Source of the DNA: a bacterium
GTDB taxonomy: Bacteria; SZUA-182; DTGQ01
Length of the DNA: 64,000 bases
NCBI GenBank assembly: GCA_023512255.1
Contig: JAILZY010000006.1
Span: 14,273-78,272, forward strand
Direction of reading: 5' to 3'
Shown: positions 34,926 to 44,319 of the stretch, piece after piece
How positions within the stretch are numbered: position 1 is the first letter of the stretch
Layout of the letters: every line of letters starts with the position of its first letter
Position numbers and translations under genes: made by a program
The notes under the pieces: generated by a model
Told to the model about the DNA's origin: nothing
Databases searched by the model: none
The model's input: the letters and a program-made list of their open reading frames with translations, nothing else

Positions 34926-35725
34926 TGAGAAAAAATATTCAAAGGTATATTTTAACCGCATCTGCTTTTCTCTTTTTGATTTCCGCTATCCTTCTGCTGC
35001 GGCCTAATCTGGCCGCGGCTCAGCCAGGGGCGCAGCAGCAGGGCGGGTTATCTATTCCCAAAATCAGTATTAGTATGGATGACTCGAGTCGGCCAAAGGA
35101 CGTTGGCACTTCGCTCCAGATACTTTTCCTTTTGACCATTCTCTCCCTGGCTCCGGCTATTCTGATGATGGTTACCTCATTTACTAGGATCGTGGTAGTG
35201 CTCTCTTTCTTCCGCCAAGCCCTTGGAACCCAGCAGTTGCCAACTAATCAGATCATTATTGGTCTATCCTTATTTTTGACCTTTTTTGTTATGTCTCCTG
35301 TACTGAAAAAAATCAATGCCGAGGCCCTTCAGCCCTATCTCAGCCAGCAGATCAGCCAGGCTGAGGCCTGGGAAAAAACCATTACTCCCTTGCGGGGATT
35401 TATGTTTCGTCAAACCAGAGAGAAGGATTTGGCCCTGTTTGTTGAGCTGGCTAAGCTAAAGAGGCCGCGAAAGCCGGACGATATTCCCACCTCAGTTCTC
35501 ATTCCTTCCTTTATTATCAGTGAGCTTAAGACCGCCTTCCAGATCGGCTTTTTAATATATCTTCCCTTTTTGGTAGTTGATATGGTGGTCTCTTCGGTCC
35601 TATTGTCTATGGGTATGATGATGCTGCCACCGATTATGATTTCCCTTCCCTTTAAGTTGATTTTCTTTGTCCTGATTGATGGCTGGAATCTGATGGTAGG
35701 TTCACTGGTGAAAAGTTTTGCTTAA
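34922..35725 (+). CDS. fliP: Flagellar export gate protein FliP
   Basis: This 267-residue protein begins with a cleavable-type signal (ILTASAFLFLISAILLLRPNLAAAQ) and has the FliP core: LTILSLAPAILMMVTSFTRIVVVLSFFRQALGTQQLP, FMFRQTREKDLALFVEL, IPSFIISELKTAFQIGFLIYLPFLVVDMVVSSVLLSMGMMMLPP and the C-end LIFFVLIDGWNLMVGSLVKSF. It forms the core of the inner-membrane export gate with FliQ and FliR, which follow at once. Confidence 0.96.
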   Translation: MMRKNIQRYILTASAFLFLISAILLLRPNLAAAQPGAQQQGGLSIPKISISMDDSSRPKDVGTSLQILFLLTILSLAPAILMMVTSFTRIVVVLSFFRQALGTQQLPTNQIIIGLSLFLTFFVMSPVLKKINAEALQPYLSQQISQAEAWEKTITPLRGFMFRQTREKDLALFVELAKLKRPRKPDDIPTSVLIPSFIISELKTAFQIGFLIYLPFLVVDMVVSSVLLSMGMMMLPPIMISLPFKLIFFVLIDGWNLMVGSLVKSFA

Positions 35726-35740
35726 AGGAGTAAATAGGCT

Positions 35741-36010
35741 ATGACCACGGAATTAGTGATTCAATACGTCAATGAAACGCTAAAACTTGCCCTGCTCATC
35801 TCGGCTCCGATGCTGATTTTCGGGCTAATTGGCGGGATAGTGGTGGCTTTATTTCAGGCTGCCACCCAGATTCAGGAGATGACCCTAACCTTTATTCCCA
35901 AAATTTTGGCCGTAGCCATCTCCCTACTGCTGTTTTTCCCTTGGATGATTGCCATGCTAAAAGGGTTTGCCACTCGGATATTTATTAATATCCCTATGTA
36001 CATCAGGTAA
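35741..36010 (+). CDS. fliQ: Flagellar export gate protein FliQ
   Basis: At 89 residues with two membrane helices it has the normal size. Conserved phrases: ALLISAPMLIFGLIGGIVVALFQAATQIQEMTLTFIPKI. An AAAGGAG site precedes the ATG. The family role is to wrap around the FliP-FliR core. Directly between fliP and fliR. Confidence 0.95.
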   Translation: MTTELVIQYVNETLKLALLISAPMLIFGLIGGIVVALFQAATQIQEMTLTFIPKILAVAISLLLFFPWMIAMLKGFATRIFINIPMYIR

Positions 36011-36020
36011 GAGCAAGTTT

Positions 36021-36806
36021 ATGGATATATTCTGGATTACTGAGACACAGCTTATACCCTTCCTTCTGATCTTTATCCGGGTCAGCGGAATCCTCTTTGC
36101 CGCTCCGATGTTCGGCGAGCGGGCAATACCGGTACAGGTTAGGATCTGTCTTGGGCTTCTGCTTGCCCTCATTCTTGTTCCTGTAGTTCAAAAGGACAGA
36201 TGGCCGTCATTTTCTGAGACTCCACAGCCGATTGTTCTGGTCTCTCTGGCCTTGATCGAGCTTATGGTAGGGTTGATCCTCGGTTTTATCAGCCGGCTAT
36301 TTTTTGATGCGGCTCAACTAGCCGGGCATCTTGCCGGCTATCAGATGGGATTGGCTATGGCCAATATAATTGATCCAATGAGCGCCGCGCACGTGTCCTT
36401 GCCGGGTCAGCTTCAGACTCTTGTGGCTGGCCTTATCTTTTTGAATCTCAATGCTCATCATCTGCTGATCAGGGCCCTGGTCAAAAGCTTTGGATTGATT
36501 CCTCCCACCAGGTTTCAGCTCCAGGGTGTGCTGGTGGAAAGGGTTATGGTTCTGGCTGGCAGGATGTTTATCCTGGCCATCCAGATCGCCGCGCCAGTGA
36601 TTGCGGTCAGCTTGTTTGTCAATCTTTTCCTGGCGCTCATGGCCAGGACCATACCGCAAATAAATGTTTTTATTGTGGCCATGCCGCTAGGCATAGCTAT
36701 CGGCCTGTTTATCCTGGCTATGTCCATGCCCTTGGTGGTTCAGGTACTCGGCCAAGCTTTTCATGATTTAGATAAGACTTTGCTTTTTTTGATGAGGAGG
36801 ATGTAG
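36021..36806 (+). CDS. fliR: Flagellar export gate protein FliR
   Basis: The protein has 261 residues from ATG 36021 (MDIFWITETQLIPFLLIFIRVSG), a typical FliR N-end; an upstream in-frame start at 35967 would overlap fliQ. About six membrane helices; hallmark PMFGERAIPVQVRICLGLLLALIL and GLALNLNA-like FLNLNAHHLLIRAL. It completes the FliP5-FliQ4-FliR1 gate. It is followed after 3 bases by flhB. Confidence 0.94.
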   Translation: MDIFWITETQLIPFLLIFIRVSGILFAAPMFGERAIPVQVRICLGLLLALILVPVVQKDRWPSFSETPQPIVLVSLALIELMVGLILGFISRLFFDAAQLAGHLAGYQMGLAMANIIDPMSAAHVSLPGQLQTLVAGLIFLNLNAHHLLIRALVKSFGLIPPTRFQLQGVLVERVMVLAGRMFILAIQIAAPVIAVSLFVNLFLALMARTIPQINVFIVAMPLGIAIGLFILAMSMPLVVQVLGQAFHDLDKTLLFLMRRM

Positions 36807-36809
36807 CCT

Positions 36810-37883
36810 TTGCCTGATATCGACAGATCGAAAAGAACCGAGCAGCCGACTCCCAAGCGAAAGCATGAGGCTTGGGCCAAGGGACAGGTGGCCAAATCAC
36901 GTGAGCTTGGCACTGTCTCTATCCTTCTGGCCAGCCTGATCGCTTTCCACTTCTTCGGAGCCAGATTTATCCATCATCTGGCTGAACTTGTTCGGTGGTT
37001 GATTCGATCGAGTGGGGAGCTGCCCATCCAGGACAGCAACCTGGTTGGCCTTCTGTTTCAGATCGAGGTGAGGCTATTATACCTCCTTGGGCCAATTATT
37101 CTGCTGATGTCTGTCTTTGCTCTTGGGGCTAACTTTGGCCAGGTCGGCTTTCTGGTTACCACTCAACCCCTGAAGCCTGATTTTAGCAGGCTTGATCCGA
37201 TCAGGGGATTTTCGGCTCTCTTTTCACTCAGATCGCTGGTAGAGCTGATAAAGTCTCTGCTCAAGCTGGGGGTTCTTGGCTACATCGCCTATGTTACCAT
37301 GAGGCAGGAGTTGCCCACTGTCCTTCTGCTTACGACTATGCCTCTTGGCGGCATCTTCTCCTCTATCTGCTCTGTTTCATTCAGGATACTTCTTCGCTCG
37401 ACCATTGCTCTTTTGATTATGGCGGCTTTGGATTACTTCTATCAGCGGTATGAATGGAACAAGAGCCTGATGATGACCAAAGAGGAAGTCAAGGAGGAGC
37501 TTCGCCAGGCTGAAGGTGATCCCAAGGTGCGGGCCCAGATCCGCAAGACTCAGCAGCGGATTGCCCGCCAGCGCATGATGGCCCGTGTCCCTCAGGCCGA
37601 TGTGGTCATCACTAACCCGCAGCATCTGGCTGTGGCCCTGCGCTATGAGGTTCAAGAGATGGCCGCCCCGACAGTCATTGCCAAGGGAGCGGGATTCATT
37701 GCTGAAAAAATCAAACAGATAGCCAGAGAGCACGATATTCCCCTAGTGGAGGACAAGCCCCTGGCTCAACTGCTGTATAAAACCGTGGACATTGGACAGA
37801 CGATCCCACCGCATCTTTACCAAGCAGTGGCTGAGATCCTAGCCTATGTCTATCGTCTGAAACCGGAAAAGTATAAGAAATAG
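36810..37883 (+). CDS. flhB: Flagellar export switch protein FlhB with NPQH autocleavage site variant
   Basis: A 357-residue protein starting with TTG (PDIDRSKRTEQPTPKRKHEA, the usual FlhB N-end), nine bases after GGAGG. Four membrane helices fill the first ~210 residues, followed by the cytoplasmic FlhBC domain. The self-cleavage motif normally NPTH reads NPQH (VVITNPQHLAVALRY). The catalytic N and P are kept, but the T is replaced. Cleavage between N and P switches export from rod/hook to filament substrates. The C-tail (GQTIPPHLYQAVAEILAYVYRL) is canonical. Confidence 0.94.
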   Translation: MPDIDRSKRTEQPTPKRKHEAWAKGQVAKSRELGTVSILLASLIAFHFFGARFIHHLAELVRWLIRSSGELPIQDSNLVGLLFQIEVRLLYLLGPIILLMSVFALGANFGQVGFLVTTQPLKPDFSRLDPIRGFSALFSLRSLVELIKSLLKLGVLGYIAYVTMRQELPTVLLLTTMPLGGIFSSICSVSFRILLRSTIALLIMAALDYFYQRYEWNKSLMMTKEEVKEELRQAEGDPKVRAQIRKTQQRIARQRMMARVPQADVVITNPQHLAVALRYEVQEMAAPTVIAKGAGFIAEKIKQIAREHDIPLVEDKPLAQLLYKTVDIGQTIPPHLYQAVAEILAYVYRLKPEKYKK

Positions 37884-37893
37884 GTAGTTACTG

Positions 37894-39987
37894 ATGGCCG
37901 AGCAATCTCAACTTCAGGTTCCAATCAGAATCTTGAGTGCAAAGAGCGATCTTTTGATTGCCCTTGGGGTGATCGGCATCGTTGGGGTGATGATCATTCC
38001 GCTTCCTCCCCTGATGCTCGATTTTTTGTTGAGCTTTGATATTGCCCTCTCAGTGGTCATTCTACTCTCTGCTCTCTATACCCTTGATCCTCTTGAGTTC
38101 TCGGTTTTCCCCTCACTGCTTCTTTTGGCCACCCTCTTTCGGCTGTCGCTCAATGTGGCCTCCACCCGGCTTATCCTGTTGCATGGGGAAAATGGAGTGG
38201 AAGCTGCTGGTAAAGTGATCATGGCCTTTGGCAGCTTTGTCATCGGTGGCAACTATGTGGTTGGGCTACTGGTGTTCTTTATCCTGGTCCTGATCAATTT
38301 TATCGTAATCACCAGGGGTGCGGAGCGCACCGCCGAGGTTTCAGCCCGCTTTACCTTGGATGCTATGCCGGGCAAGCAGATGAGCATTGACGCTGATCTC
38401 AATGCTGGCCTCATCAATGAGGAGCAGGCCAGGCTGCGGCGGCTCAAAATCTCCCAAGAGGCTGAATTCTATGGTTCTATGGATGGTGCTAGCAAATTCG
38501 TCAAGGGAGATGCCATTGCTGGCATGGTTATTACTTTTATCAACATTGTTGGCGGGCTAGTGATCGGCGTGCTGCAAAAGGGAATGTCTGTGAGTGAGGC
38601 CGCAACTACCTATATTATCCTGACCGTAGGAGATGGCCTAGTAAGTCAGATTCCAGCTCTGATCGTCTCCACTGCTTCAGGAATCATTGTTACCCGGGCG
38701 ATCTCAGAAAGCAATATCGGCCAGGAAATGACTAAGCAGCTTCTGATTCACCCAAAGGCCATCGGCTTGACCTCAGCTATTCTGTTCTGCTTTGGGCTTG
38801 TGCCCGGCTTGCCGACCTTCTCTTTTCTCAGCCTATCAGCAGCCAGCGCCATCCTGGCTTATTCGGTCTATAAAGTGCAGATAGGTGAAACCAAAAAGGC
38901 CGCAGAAGAATTCACAGCTAAACCCGCCCCGTCCGAGGCTGAAAGTAAGCTTATCAGCCTGGTTGAGCCCCTGGGGCTTGAGGTTGGCCTTCGCCTTATT
39001 CCGCTCATTGACTTGAATCAGCATGGGGAAATCCTAGATCGGATTACAGCCATCCGCAAGCAGTATGCTTCGGAGATGGGATTTGCCTTTCCGGCGGTCA
39101 GAATAAGGGATAATCTGCGGCTTGATCCCAATTCCTACTCAATTCTAATCAAAGGGGTCTCTGTAGCGCAAGGAAGCCTAATGCCCGGCCACTGCCTGGC
39201 CATGAATACGGATGAGCAGGCAGTGCCCATCGAAGGTATCCCGACCCGGGATCCGACTTTTGGACTTCCAGCCCTGTGGATTCCCGAAAAAGATACTAAT
39301 AAGGCTAGAGCCCTTGGATACACTGTCGTGGACCTATCCACGGTCGTAGCCACTCACTTCAAAGAGATTGTCAGGATGCATTCTCATGAGATCTTGAGCC
39401 GGCAAGATGTCCAGACCATGCTCGATACTCTGGCTGAAAGCCATCCCAAGGTGGTAGAGGAGGTAACTCCTGCTTTGCTTCCGCTCGGCACTATTCAGAA
39501 AGTGCTGCAAAACCTGCTGAAAGAGCAGATTCCAGTCCGCGACCTGGTAACTATTATCGAGACTTTGGGAGACTATGGTCGGTCGGTTAAGGATCCAGAC
39601 CTTCTGACCGAATATGTCCGGGGCAGGCTGGCCCGCACCATCTCAAGCCTTTATCAGGATGAGGCCGGGATAGTGTCTGCCTTTATTTTGGATCAGAAGA
39701 TTGAGGATCTGATCAGCCGCTCGGTTCAGCATACGGATCAGGGGAGCCATCTGGCTATGAATCCGGCGCTGGCGCAGCAGATTATTGCCCGGATCGGCGA
39801 GGTGGTCACTCAGAGTGAAGAAGGGGACAATTATCCCATTCTCCTCTGCTCTGGTACGGTCAGGCGGTATGTTAGGGGATTGACCGAGAGGTTCGTCCCT
39901 AAGTTAGTTGTCTTGGCTTACCATGAAATTGCGGATAACGTCAAACTTCAATCACGAGGTGTAGTGGAGTTAGGGGATGCAAATTAA
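37894..39987 (+). CDS. flhA: Flagellar export gate protein FlhA
   Basis: The 697-residue protein is of full family length. N-half: eight membrane helices with the FHIPEP-family phrases PLPPLMLDFLLSFDIALSV, FPSLLLLATLFRLSLNVASTRLIL and the loop MPGKQMSIDADLNAGLI with its conserved charged residues. C-half: the cytoplasmic nonameric ring domain (LGLEVGLRLIPLIDL, GYTVVDLSTVVATH, ILSRQDVQTMLDTL). It couples proton-motive force to export and docks chaperone-substrate complexes. The last 11 bases overlap flhF. Confidence 0.96.
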   Translation: MAEQSQLQVPIRILSAKSDLLIALGVIGIVGVMIIPLPPLMLDFLLSFDIALSVVILLSALYTLDPLEFSVFPSLLLLATLFRLSLNVASTRLILLHGENGVEAAGKVIMAFGSFVIGGNYVVGLLVFFILVLINFIVITRGAERTAEVSARFTLDAMPGKQMSIDADLNAGLINEEQARLRRLKISQEAEFYGSMDGASKFVKGDAIAGMVITFINIVGGLVIGVLQKGMSVSEAATTYIILTVGDGLVSQIPALIVSTASGIIVTRAISESNIGQEMTKQLLIHPKAIGLTSAILFCFGLVPGLPTFSFLSLSAASAILAYSVYKVQIGETKKAAEEFTAKPAPSEAESKLISLVEPLGLEVGLRLIPLIDLNQHGEILDRITAIRKQYASEMGFAFPAVRIRDNLRLDPNSYSILIKGVSVAQGSLMPGHCLAMNTDEQAVPIEGIPTRDPTFGLPALWIPEKDTNKARALGYTVVDLSTVVATHFKEIVRMHSHEILSRQDVQTMLDTLAESHPKVVEEVTPALLPLGTIQKVLQNLLKEQIPVRDLVTIIETLGDYGRSVKDPDLLTEYVRGRLARTISSLYQDEAGIVSAFILDQKIEDLISRSVQHTDQGSHLAMNPALAQQIIARIGEVVTQSEEGDNYPILLCSGTVRRYVRGLTERFVPKLVVLAYHEIADNVKLQSRGVVELGDAN

Positions 39988-41302
39988 AAAATATGTAGCC
40001 AGCACAATTCAGGAAGCTTTGCGGCAGGTAAAAAAGGAGCTTGGACCAGAGGCGCTAATATTGTCGGTAAACAATATCGGGGCTAAGGCTGGGCCGCTGG
40101 CTCTTTTGTCTCCAGCCCGAGTGGAAGTAACCGCCGCTATTGACGAGGATGCTCTCGCTGGCCATCCCCCAGCACGATATCCAGCCAGTGTGCTGCCTTC
40201 TTCTTCGGTAAACCCATCATCTAATCTGGATCTTGGGCAGAGGGTTAAATCTTTCAGCCCGGCATCGGCCAAATCTGCTGATCTTGATTTCCCCTCCAAT
40301 CAGCGGCACTCATCATCCAGCAGGCACTTGGCCGACGATCTCCAGCGAATGACCCAAGGGGCAATGAAGATGGCCAAGAGCATGAGAGGGGCTCTGATCA
40401 GCACCCTGTGCGGAAGGCATTCTGGACCGCTGGCCCATGCAAACCAAAAGAGTGATTTGGGGCCGATTGCCTCTCTGTGCCAGATTCTCAAAAACATCGG
40501 TCTTCAGGAAGATATTGTTGAGCATATATTTGATGTTCTGACTATGGAAATACCACAGCCTGAAACCTATACCAGCCTACACCTGGAAGAGCTGGCCAAG
40601 GGAATCCTGTCGCGGCTAGTCAAAACCTCAGGGCCAATTAAGCTAGGAGGGTCGCGAAAGCCAAAATATGTGGCCTTGGTCGGACCTACTGGGACCGGCA
40701 AAACTACCACTATTGCCAAACTGTCCGCTGAACTCCTTCTCAAGAGAAAAAAGAAGGTCGGCCTGATCACTATTGATACCTATCGGATCGGAGCCGTGGA
40801 GCAGCTAAATACCTATGCTAGCATCATGAATATTCCCGTAGTTGCAGCCTGCACCTTCGAGCAGATGCGAAAAGCCCTGCTCCAATACCAGGATCAGGAT
40901 ATAGTTCTTATTGACACTGCCGGCTTCAGCCATCATGACCAGGAGCACCTGCAGCTTCTTAGCGCCTTCATGTCCCAGCTTGCTGATCCTGAGATTCACC
41001 TTGTGCTGAGCATAAATACTAATGAAAAGGAGTTGATCAATATAAGCCAAAAGTTCAGCCTACTGCGATATGAGCGTCTGCTGTTTACCAAACTTGATGA
41101 AAGCTCATATCCAGGCACGATCTTTAATCACATGGTTTATACCGGAAAACCCATCTCCTATATAACTACAGGCCAGAGGGTCCCTGAGGATATCGAGGTG
41201 GCTACACCAGGTGGCATCATTAATTTGTTGTTTCGCAAAAGCCACCCTCTGCCTTCAGTTGATCTTTTGGGGCCCAAGGCAAGTGAGCGCACCAGAGAAT
41301 GA
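39977..41302 (+). CDS. flhF: Flagellar SRP-like GTPase FlhF
   Basis: This 441-residue protein has a variable N-terminal B-domain (about 1-150), then N and G domains of the SRP GTPase type: VALVGPTGTGKTTTIAKLSA (P-loop), ITIDTYRIGAVEQLNTYA, ILIDTAGFSHHDQ and FTKLDESSYPG. FlhF sets the site of the flagellum (usually the pole) and recruits the first basal-body parts. The presence of FlhF and FlhG together predicts a controlled number and location of flagella. Confidence 0.93.
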   Translation: MQIKKYVASTIQEALRQVKKELGPEALILSVNNIGAKAGPLALLSPARVEVTAAIDEDALAGHPPARYPASVLPSSSVNPSSNLDLGQRVKSFSPASAKSADLDFPSNQRHSSSSRHLADDLQRMTQGAMKMAKSMRGALISTLCGRHSGPLAHANQKSDLGPIASLCQILKNIGLQEDIVEHIFDVLTMEIPQPETYTSLHLEELAKGILSRLVKTSGPIKLGGSRKPKYVALVGPTGTGKTTTIAKLSAELLLKRKKKVGLITIDTYRIGAVEQLNTYASIMNIPVVAACTFEQMRKALLQYQDQDIVLIDTAGFSHHDQEHLQLLSAFMSQLADPEIHLVLSINTNEKELINISQKFSLLRYERLLFTKLDESSYPGTIFNHMVYTGKPISYITTGQRVPEDIEVATPGGIINLLFRKSHPLPSVDLLGPKASERTRE

Positions 41303-41314
41303 GGGAAAAAGCAG

Positions 41315-42208
41315 ATGTTTGACCAGGCAGACAATCTTCGCCAAATAGTAGCCGAAGCCGCTGTCCAACCTGATAAGACAGACTCCCTTCGGCTCATTCG
41401 CCGGGCCAGAATATTTTCTATTACCAGCGGTAAAGGAGGCGTGGGAAAAACTAACATTGCCGTAAATCTGGCCTATGCCCTGCAGCAGTTCAACAAAAGG
41501 GTGCTGATCGTCGATGCTGATCTTGGGCTGGCCAATGTCAACATTCTGCTGGGAATCTCGTCTCAATGGACGCTCCAGCATGTTATCCGGCAGGAAAAAA
41601 GCATCTTTGAGGTGATTGCCGAAAGCCCTGATGGACTTTCGATCTTGCCGGCACCCTCAGGTATTGAAGAGATGACCAATTTAAGTGCAGCTCAAAAGCT
41701 TGCCCTGAAATCCCAACTAGATCTGCTGGATCAGCACTACGATTTCATCTTGATCGACACCGCGGCCGGCATTTCTTCTAACGTCATGGCTTTTAACCAA
41801 ATGGCACAGGAGGTGATTGTCATTCTCTCGCCAGACCCAACCTCTTTGGCCGATGCCTATGCCACCATCAAGGTTTTGGCCACAAGGTACGGAGTCAGCG
41901 GGTTTCATGTTATTGCTAACCATACCCATAATGCCCTCCATGGGAGGGAGCTTTTTCAGAAATTGGAGAAAATCTGCCAGCGCTTTCTCAAAGTTCCTAT
42001 CCGACACCTGGGGACTCTGTCGGCTGATCCCAAACTGACTCAGGCCTCAAGGAACCAGCAGATCGTGGTCAAGCAGTATCCGAAAGCCAAGATCAGCCAG
42101 GAGATCCTAAGGATAGCAGAGTCTGTTGGCGGTATCCCCTATGACCCGTGGTCTAACAGAAGTATTTATTTTTTCTTGAGTAATGTCCTTAATCTAGGAC
42201 AGGAGTGA
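41315..42208 (+). CDS. flhG: Flagellar number regulator FlhG (MinD-like ATPase)
   Basis: A 297-residue ParA/MinD-type ATPase with deviant Walker A SGKGGVGKTNIAVNLAYAL, switch I DADLGLANVNILLG and IDTAAGISSNVMAF. The N-terminal ~25 residues (MFDQADNLRQIVAE) match the DQAxxLR helix by which FlhG contacts FlhF. It limits flagellar number and often restrains FlrA/FlrC-type regulators. Coupled to flhF (13-base gap) and to fliA (11-base gap). Confidence 0.93.
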   Translation: MFDQADNLRQIVAEAAVQPDKTDSLRLIRRARIFSITSGKGGVGKTNIAVNLAYALQQFNKRVLIVDADLGLANVNILLGISSQWTLQHVIRQEKSIFEVIAESPDGLSILPAPSGIEEMTNLSAAQKLALKSQLDLLDQHYDFILIDTAAGISSNVMAFNQMAQEVIVILSPDPTSLADAYATIKVLATRYGVSGFHVIANHTHNALHGRELFQKLEKICQRFLKVPIRHLGTLSADPKLTQASRNQQIVVKQYPKAKISQEILRIAESVGGIPYDPWSNRSIYFFLSNVLNLGQE

Positions 42209-42218
42209 GAGGTACCCG

Positions 42219-42983
42219 ATGAAAAATATTCCAAAACCCGAAAAACAGTACGAGACATCCTGGATTGAAACCGAAGAGGAGCGCAATCAGCTTATCCTAG
42301 AGCATCTGCCGATGATTAAATTCATCGCTACCCGCATTGCCAACCGTCTGCCTCCCAATGTCCAGACCGAAGACCTGATTGAAGCAGGCATCATTGGCCT
42401 GCTTGATGCGATTGAAAAATTTGACGCCTCCAAGGATGTCAAATTCAAAACCTATGCCGAATTCCGAATCCGTGGGGCCATTCTCGATGAGCTGCGGGCC
42501 CAGGACTGGACCCCCCGCTCCATCCACCAGAAGATCAAGAAGGTGGAAAAAGCCTACATCGACGTAGAGCAAAGGACAGGCCGAGCTGCTACGGACGAGG
42601 AAATCGCCGCCGAAATGAATATCTCCTTGGAGAAATATCACAAGCTGATCAATCAGGTGCGCAACGTATCCATTATCAGTCTTGAAGATTTAACTAAACT
42701 TTTGCCTCTTGATGAGAAGGATAACATTCTCGAATGCCTGAAGAGCTCGCAGGATGAAACCATCTATGAAAAGGTCAATCTGAAGCAGATTAAAGACCTT
42801 CTGGCCAAGGCCATCAATGAGTTGAATGTCAAGGACCAGATGATTCTCTCACTCTACTACTGGGATGAGTTGACCATGAAAGAGATCGGCAATATCCTGG
42901 GGTTGGCCGAATCAACCATTTCCGAGCGGCATACCAAGGCCATGCTTTTGCTGAAGCAGAAGCTGCGGGAGGTTATTCTGTGA
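42219..42983 (+). CDS. fliA: RNA polymerase sigma factor FliA (sigma-28)
   Basis: The 254-residue sigma factor has regions 2, 3 and 4: MIKFIATRIANRLPPNVQTEDLIEAGIIGLLDAIEKFD, FRIRGAILDELRAQDWTPRSI (2.4/3.0 block of FliA/WhiG type) and SLYYWDELTMKEIGNILGLAESTISERHTKA (4.2). FliA directs late flagellar genes such as flagellin. Region 4.2 has SERHTKA where SQIHTKA is common, a minor change. No anti-sigma FlgM is recognised in the window. Confidence 0.94.
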   Translation: MKNIPKPEKQYETSWIETEEERNQLILEHLPMIKFIATRIANRLPPNVQTEDLIEAGIIGLLDAIEKFDASKDVKFKTYAEFRIRGAILDELRAQDWTPRSIHQKIKKVEKAYIDVEQRTGRAATDEEIAAEMNISLEKYHKLINQVRNVSIISLEDLTKLLPLDEKDNILECLKSSQDETIYEKVNLKQIKDLLAKAINELNVKDQMILSLYYWDELTMKEIGNILGLAESTISERHTKAMLLLKQKLREVIL

Positions 42984-43050
42984 GCGCAAAGCCGCGCTTT
43001 GATCATCAGGAATGATAATGATATGGTGGGGGATAAAGAAAGGGGGAGAT

Positions 43051-43290
43051 ATGATCAATCCAATCAGCATACAGCCGCCAGTGGCTGGTTCTCCGGCTGT
43101 GGGCAAGAAAAATCAGGAGAGGCAAAAGAGCGGACGCACTCCGCTCAAGGAGTTGGCTCAAGCGGGAGTGAAGAAAAGACCCAAAGAGGCGCCCTCACCA
43201 CAGGAGCAGCCAAAGCAGGCGCCCCCAAGGGATGATGTTCCTAGGATTTCACCAAGTGATGATATTCCTAGGATTGATGTATTGATATGA
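43051..43290 (+). CDS. Short Pro/Lys-rich protein of unknown function between fliA and flgB
   Basis: The chosen start is ATG 43051 (MINPISIQPPVAGSPAVGKK), with AAGGGGGAG five bases upstream, giving 79 residues. The chain is basic and rich in Pro, Lys and Gln with a repeated DDVPRIS / DDIPRID ending. No membrane segment. FlgM often stands near fliA and is of similar size, but the helical C-half of FlgM is not visible, so I do not assign it. The stop is followed by an AT-rich tandem repeat (43290-43340). Confidence 0.5.
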   Translation: MINPISIQPPVAGSPAVGKKNQERQKSGRTPLKELAQAGVKKRPKEAPSPQEQPKQAPPRDDVPRISPSDDIPRIDVLI

Positions 43291-43416
43291 ATTTATTAGT
43301 ATATAAATTTATTAGTATAAATTTTAGTATAAATTTATGAATTTATGTTATGAGGTAATTATTTTCATGGGTAATTGTTTTGCGGATAATTGTATTTTGC
43401 AGGGAGAATTATAAAA

Positions 43417-43812
43417 GTGCCAATTAGAATAGATAATATGCCTATGAAAGTCGAAACTGAGTCAAGCAGAGAAGCTGGCCAGATTATCCAGAGAAAATTG
43501 TTTGATCAACCCTTTCCTGCTCTTGAGAAGGGGGTGGACTATCGCGTCAGGCGCAATAGCCTGATCTCATCAAATATCGCTAACCTGAATACTCCTAACT
43601 ACCGGGCATTTGATCTGATTATGAATGAAAAACTGCAAGAGCCTAAACTGGTGCCAACTTCCACGCCGGTCAAGAATGATGGAAATTCTGTGGATCTGGA
43701 TCTAGAAATGAGCAAACTGACTGAAAACCAGCTCATGTTCACTACTCTGACCCTAATGCTCTCGAAACGGTTCGAGCAACTGCGAACAGTAATCGCCGAA
43801 GGGAGAAAATAG
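43417..43812 (+). CDS. flgB: Flagellar proximal rod protein FlgB
   Basis: Start at GTG 43417 (PIRIDNMPMKVET), ten bases after GGGAG; a further ATG at 43438 is possible. The product has about 131 residues. The rod signature is NSLISSNIANLNTPNYRAFD, and the C-end ENQLMFTTLTLMLSKRFEQLRTVIAEG is the usual FlgB helix. It forms the first rod segment together with FlgC and FliE. Confidence 0.93.
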   Translation: MPIRIDNMPMKVETESSREAGQIIQRKLFDQPFPALEKGVDYRVRRNSLISSNIANLNTPNYRAFDLIMNEKLQEPKLVPTSTPVKNDGNSVDLDLEMSKLTENQLMFTTLTLMLSKRFEQLRTVIAEGRK

Positions 43813-43815
43813 GCC

Positions 43816-44253
43816 ATGAATCTTTTTACCTCACTTGATATCAGCTCCTCCGGACTGATGGCCCAGCGCTATCGGATGAATCTTATTTCCAGCAATATTG
43901 CCAATGCTACCACCACCAGGACTGCTGATGGCGGCGGCCCCTATCGCCGTCAGGACGCCATCTTGGCTCCAGTGGCAGTTCAGCAACCACCCTTTGATGA
44001 GCTACTGAGATCATTTGGAGCCAGGCCAGTGAATAAAGTCGAAGTGATTGGCACCTTTACCGATCCCAGACAGCCAAATCTGGTCTACGATCCTTCGCAT
44101 CCAGATGCAGATGCCGACGGGATTGTGGCCATGCCCAATATTAATCCCATCGAGGAGATGGCTAACTTGCTCACTACGGTCCGAGCCTATGAAGCAAATC
44201 TGGTGGCGGTGAGTGCGACTAAGGATATGATCAAAAATACTCTCAAGATCTAG
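43816..44253 (+). CDS. flgC: Flagellar proximal rod protein FlgC
   Basis: This 145-residue protein contains MNLISSNIANATTTRTADGG and the FlgC signature GGPYRRQDAIL, then VYDPSHPDADADGIVAMPNINPIEEMANLLTTVRAYEANLV. Proximal rod component. It begins 3 bases after flgB. Complete. Confidence 0.95.
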   Translation: MNLFTSLDISSSGLMAQRYRMNLISSNIANATTTRTADGGGPYRRQDAILAPVAVQQPPFDELLRSFGARPVNKVEVIGTFTDPRQPNLVYDPSHPDADADGIVAMPNINPIEEMANLLTTVRAYEANLVAVSATKDMIKNTLKI

Positions 44254-44319
44254 ACCTTCACGTTTTATAAGAATAAATAAGGAAAAAAATTTAATAAAAA
44301 CCGCTTGAGGACAAAAAGA

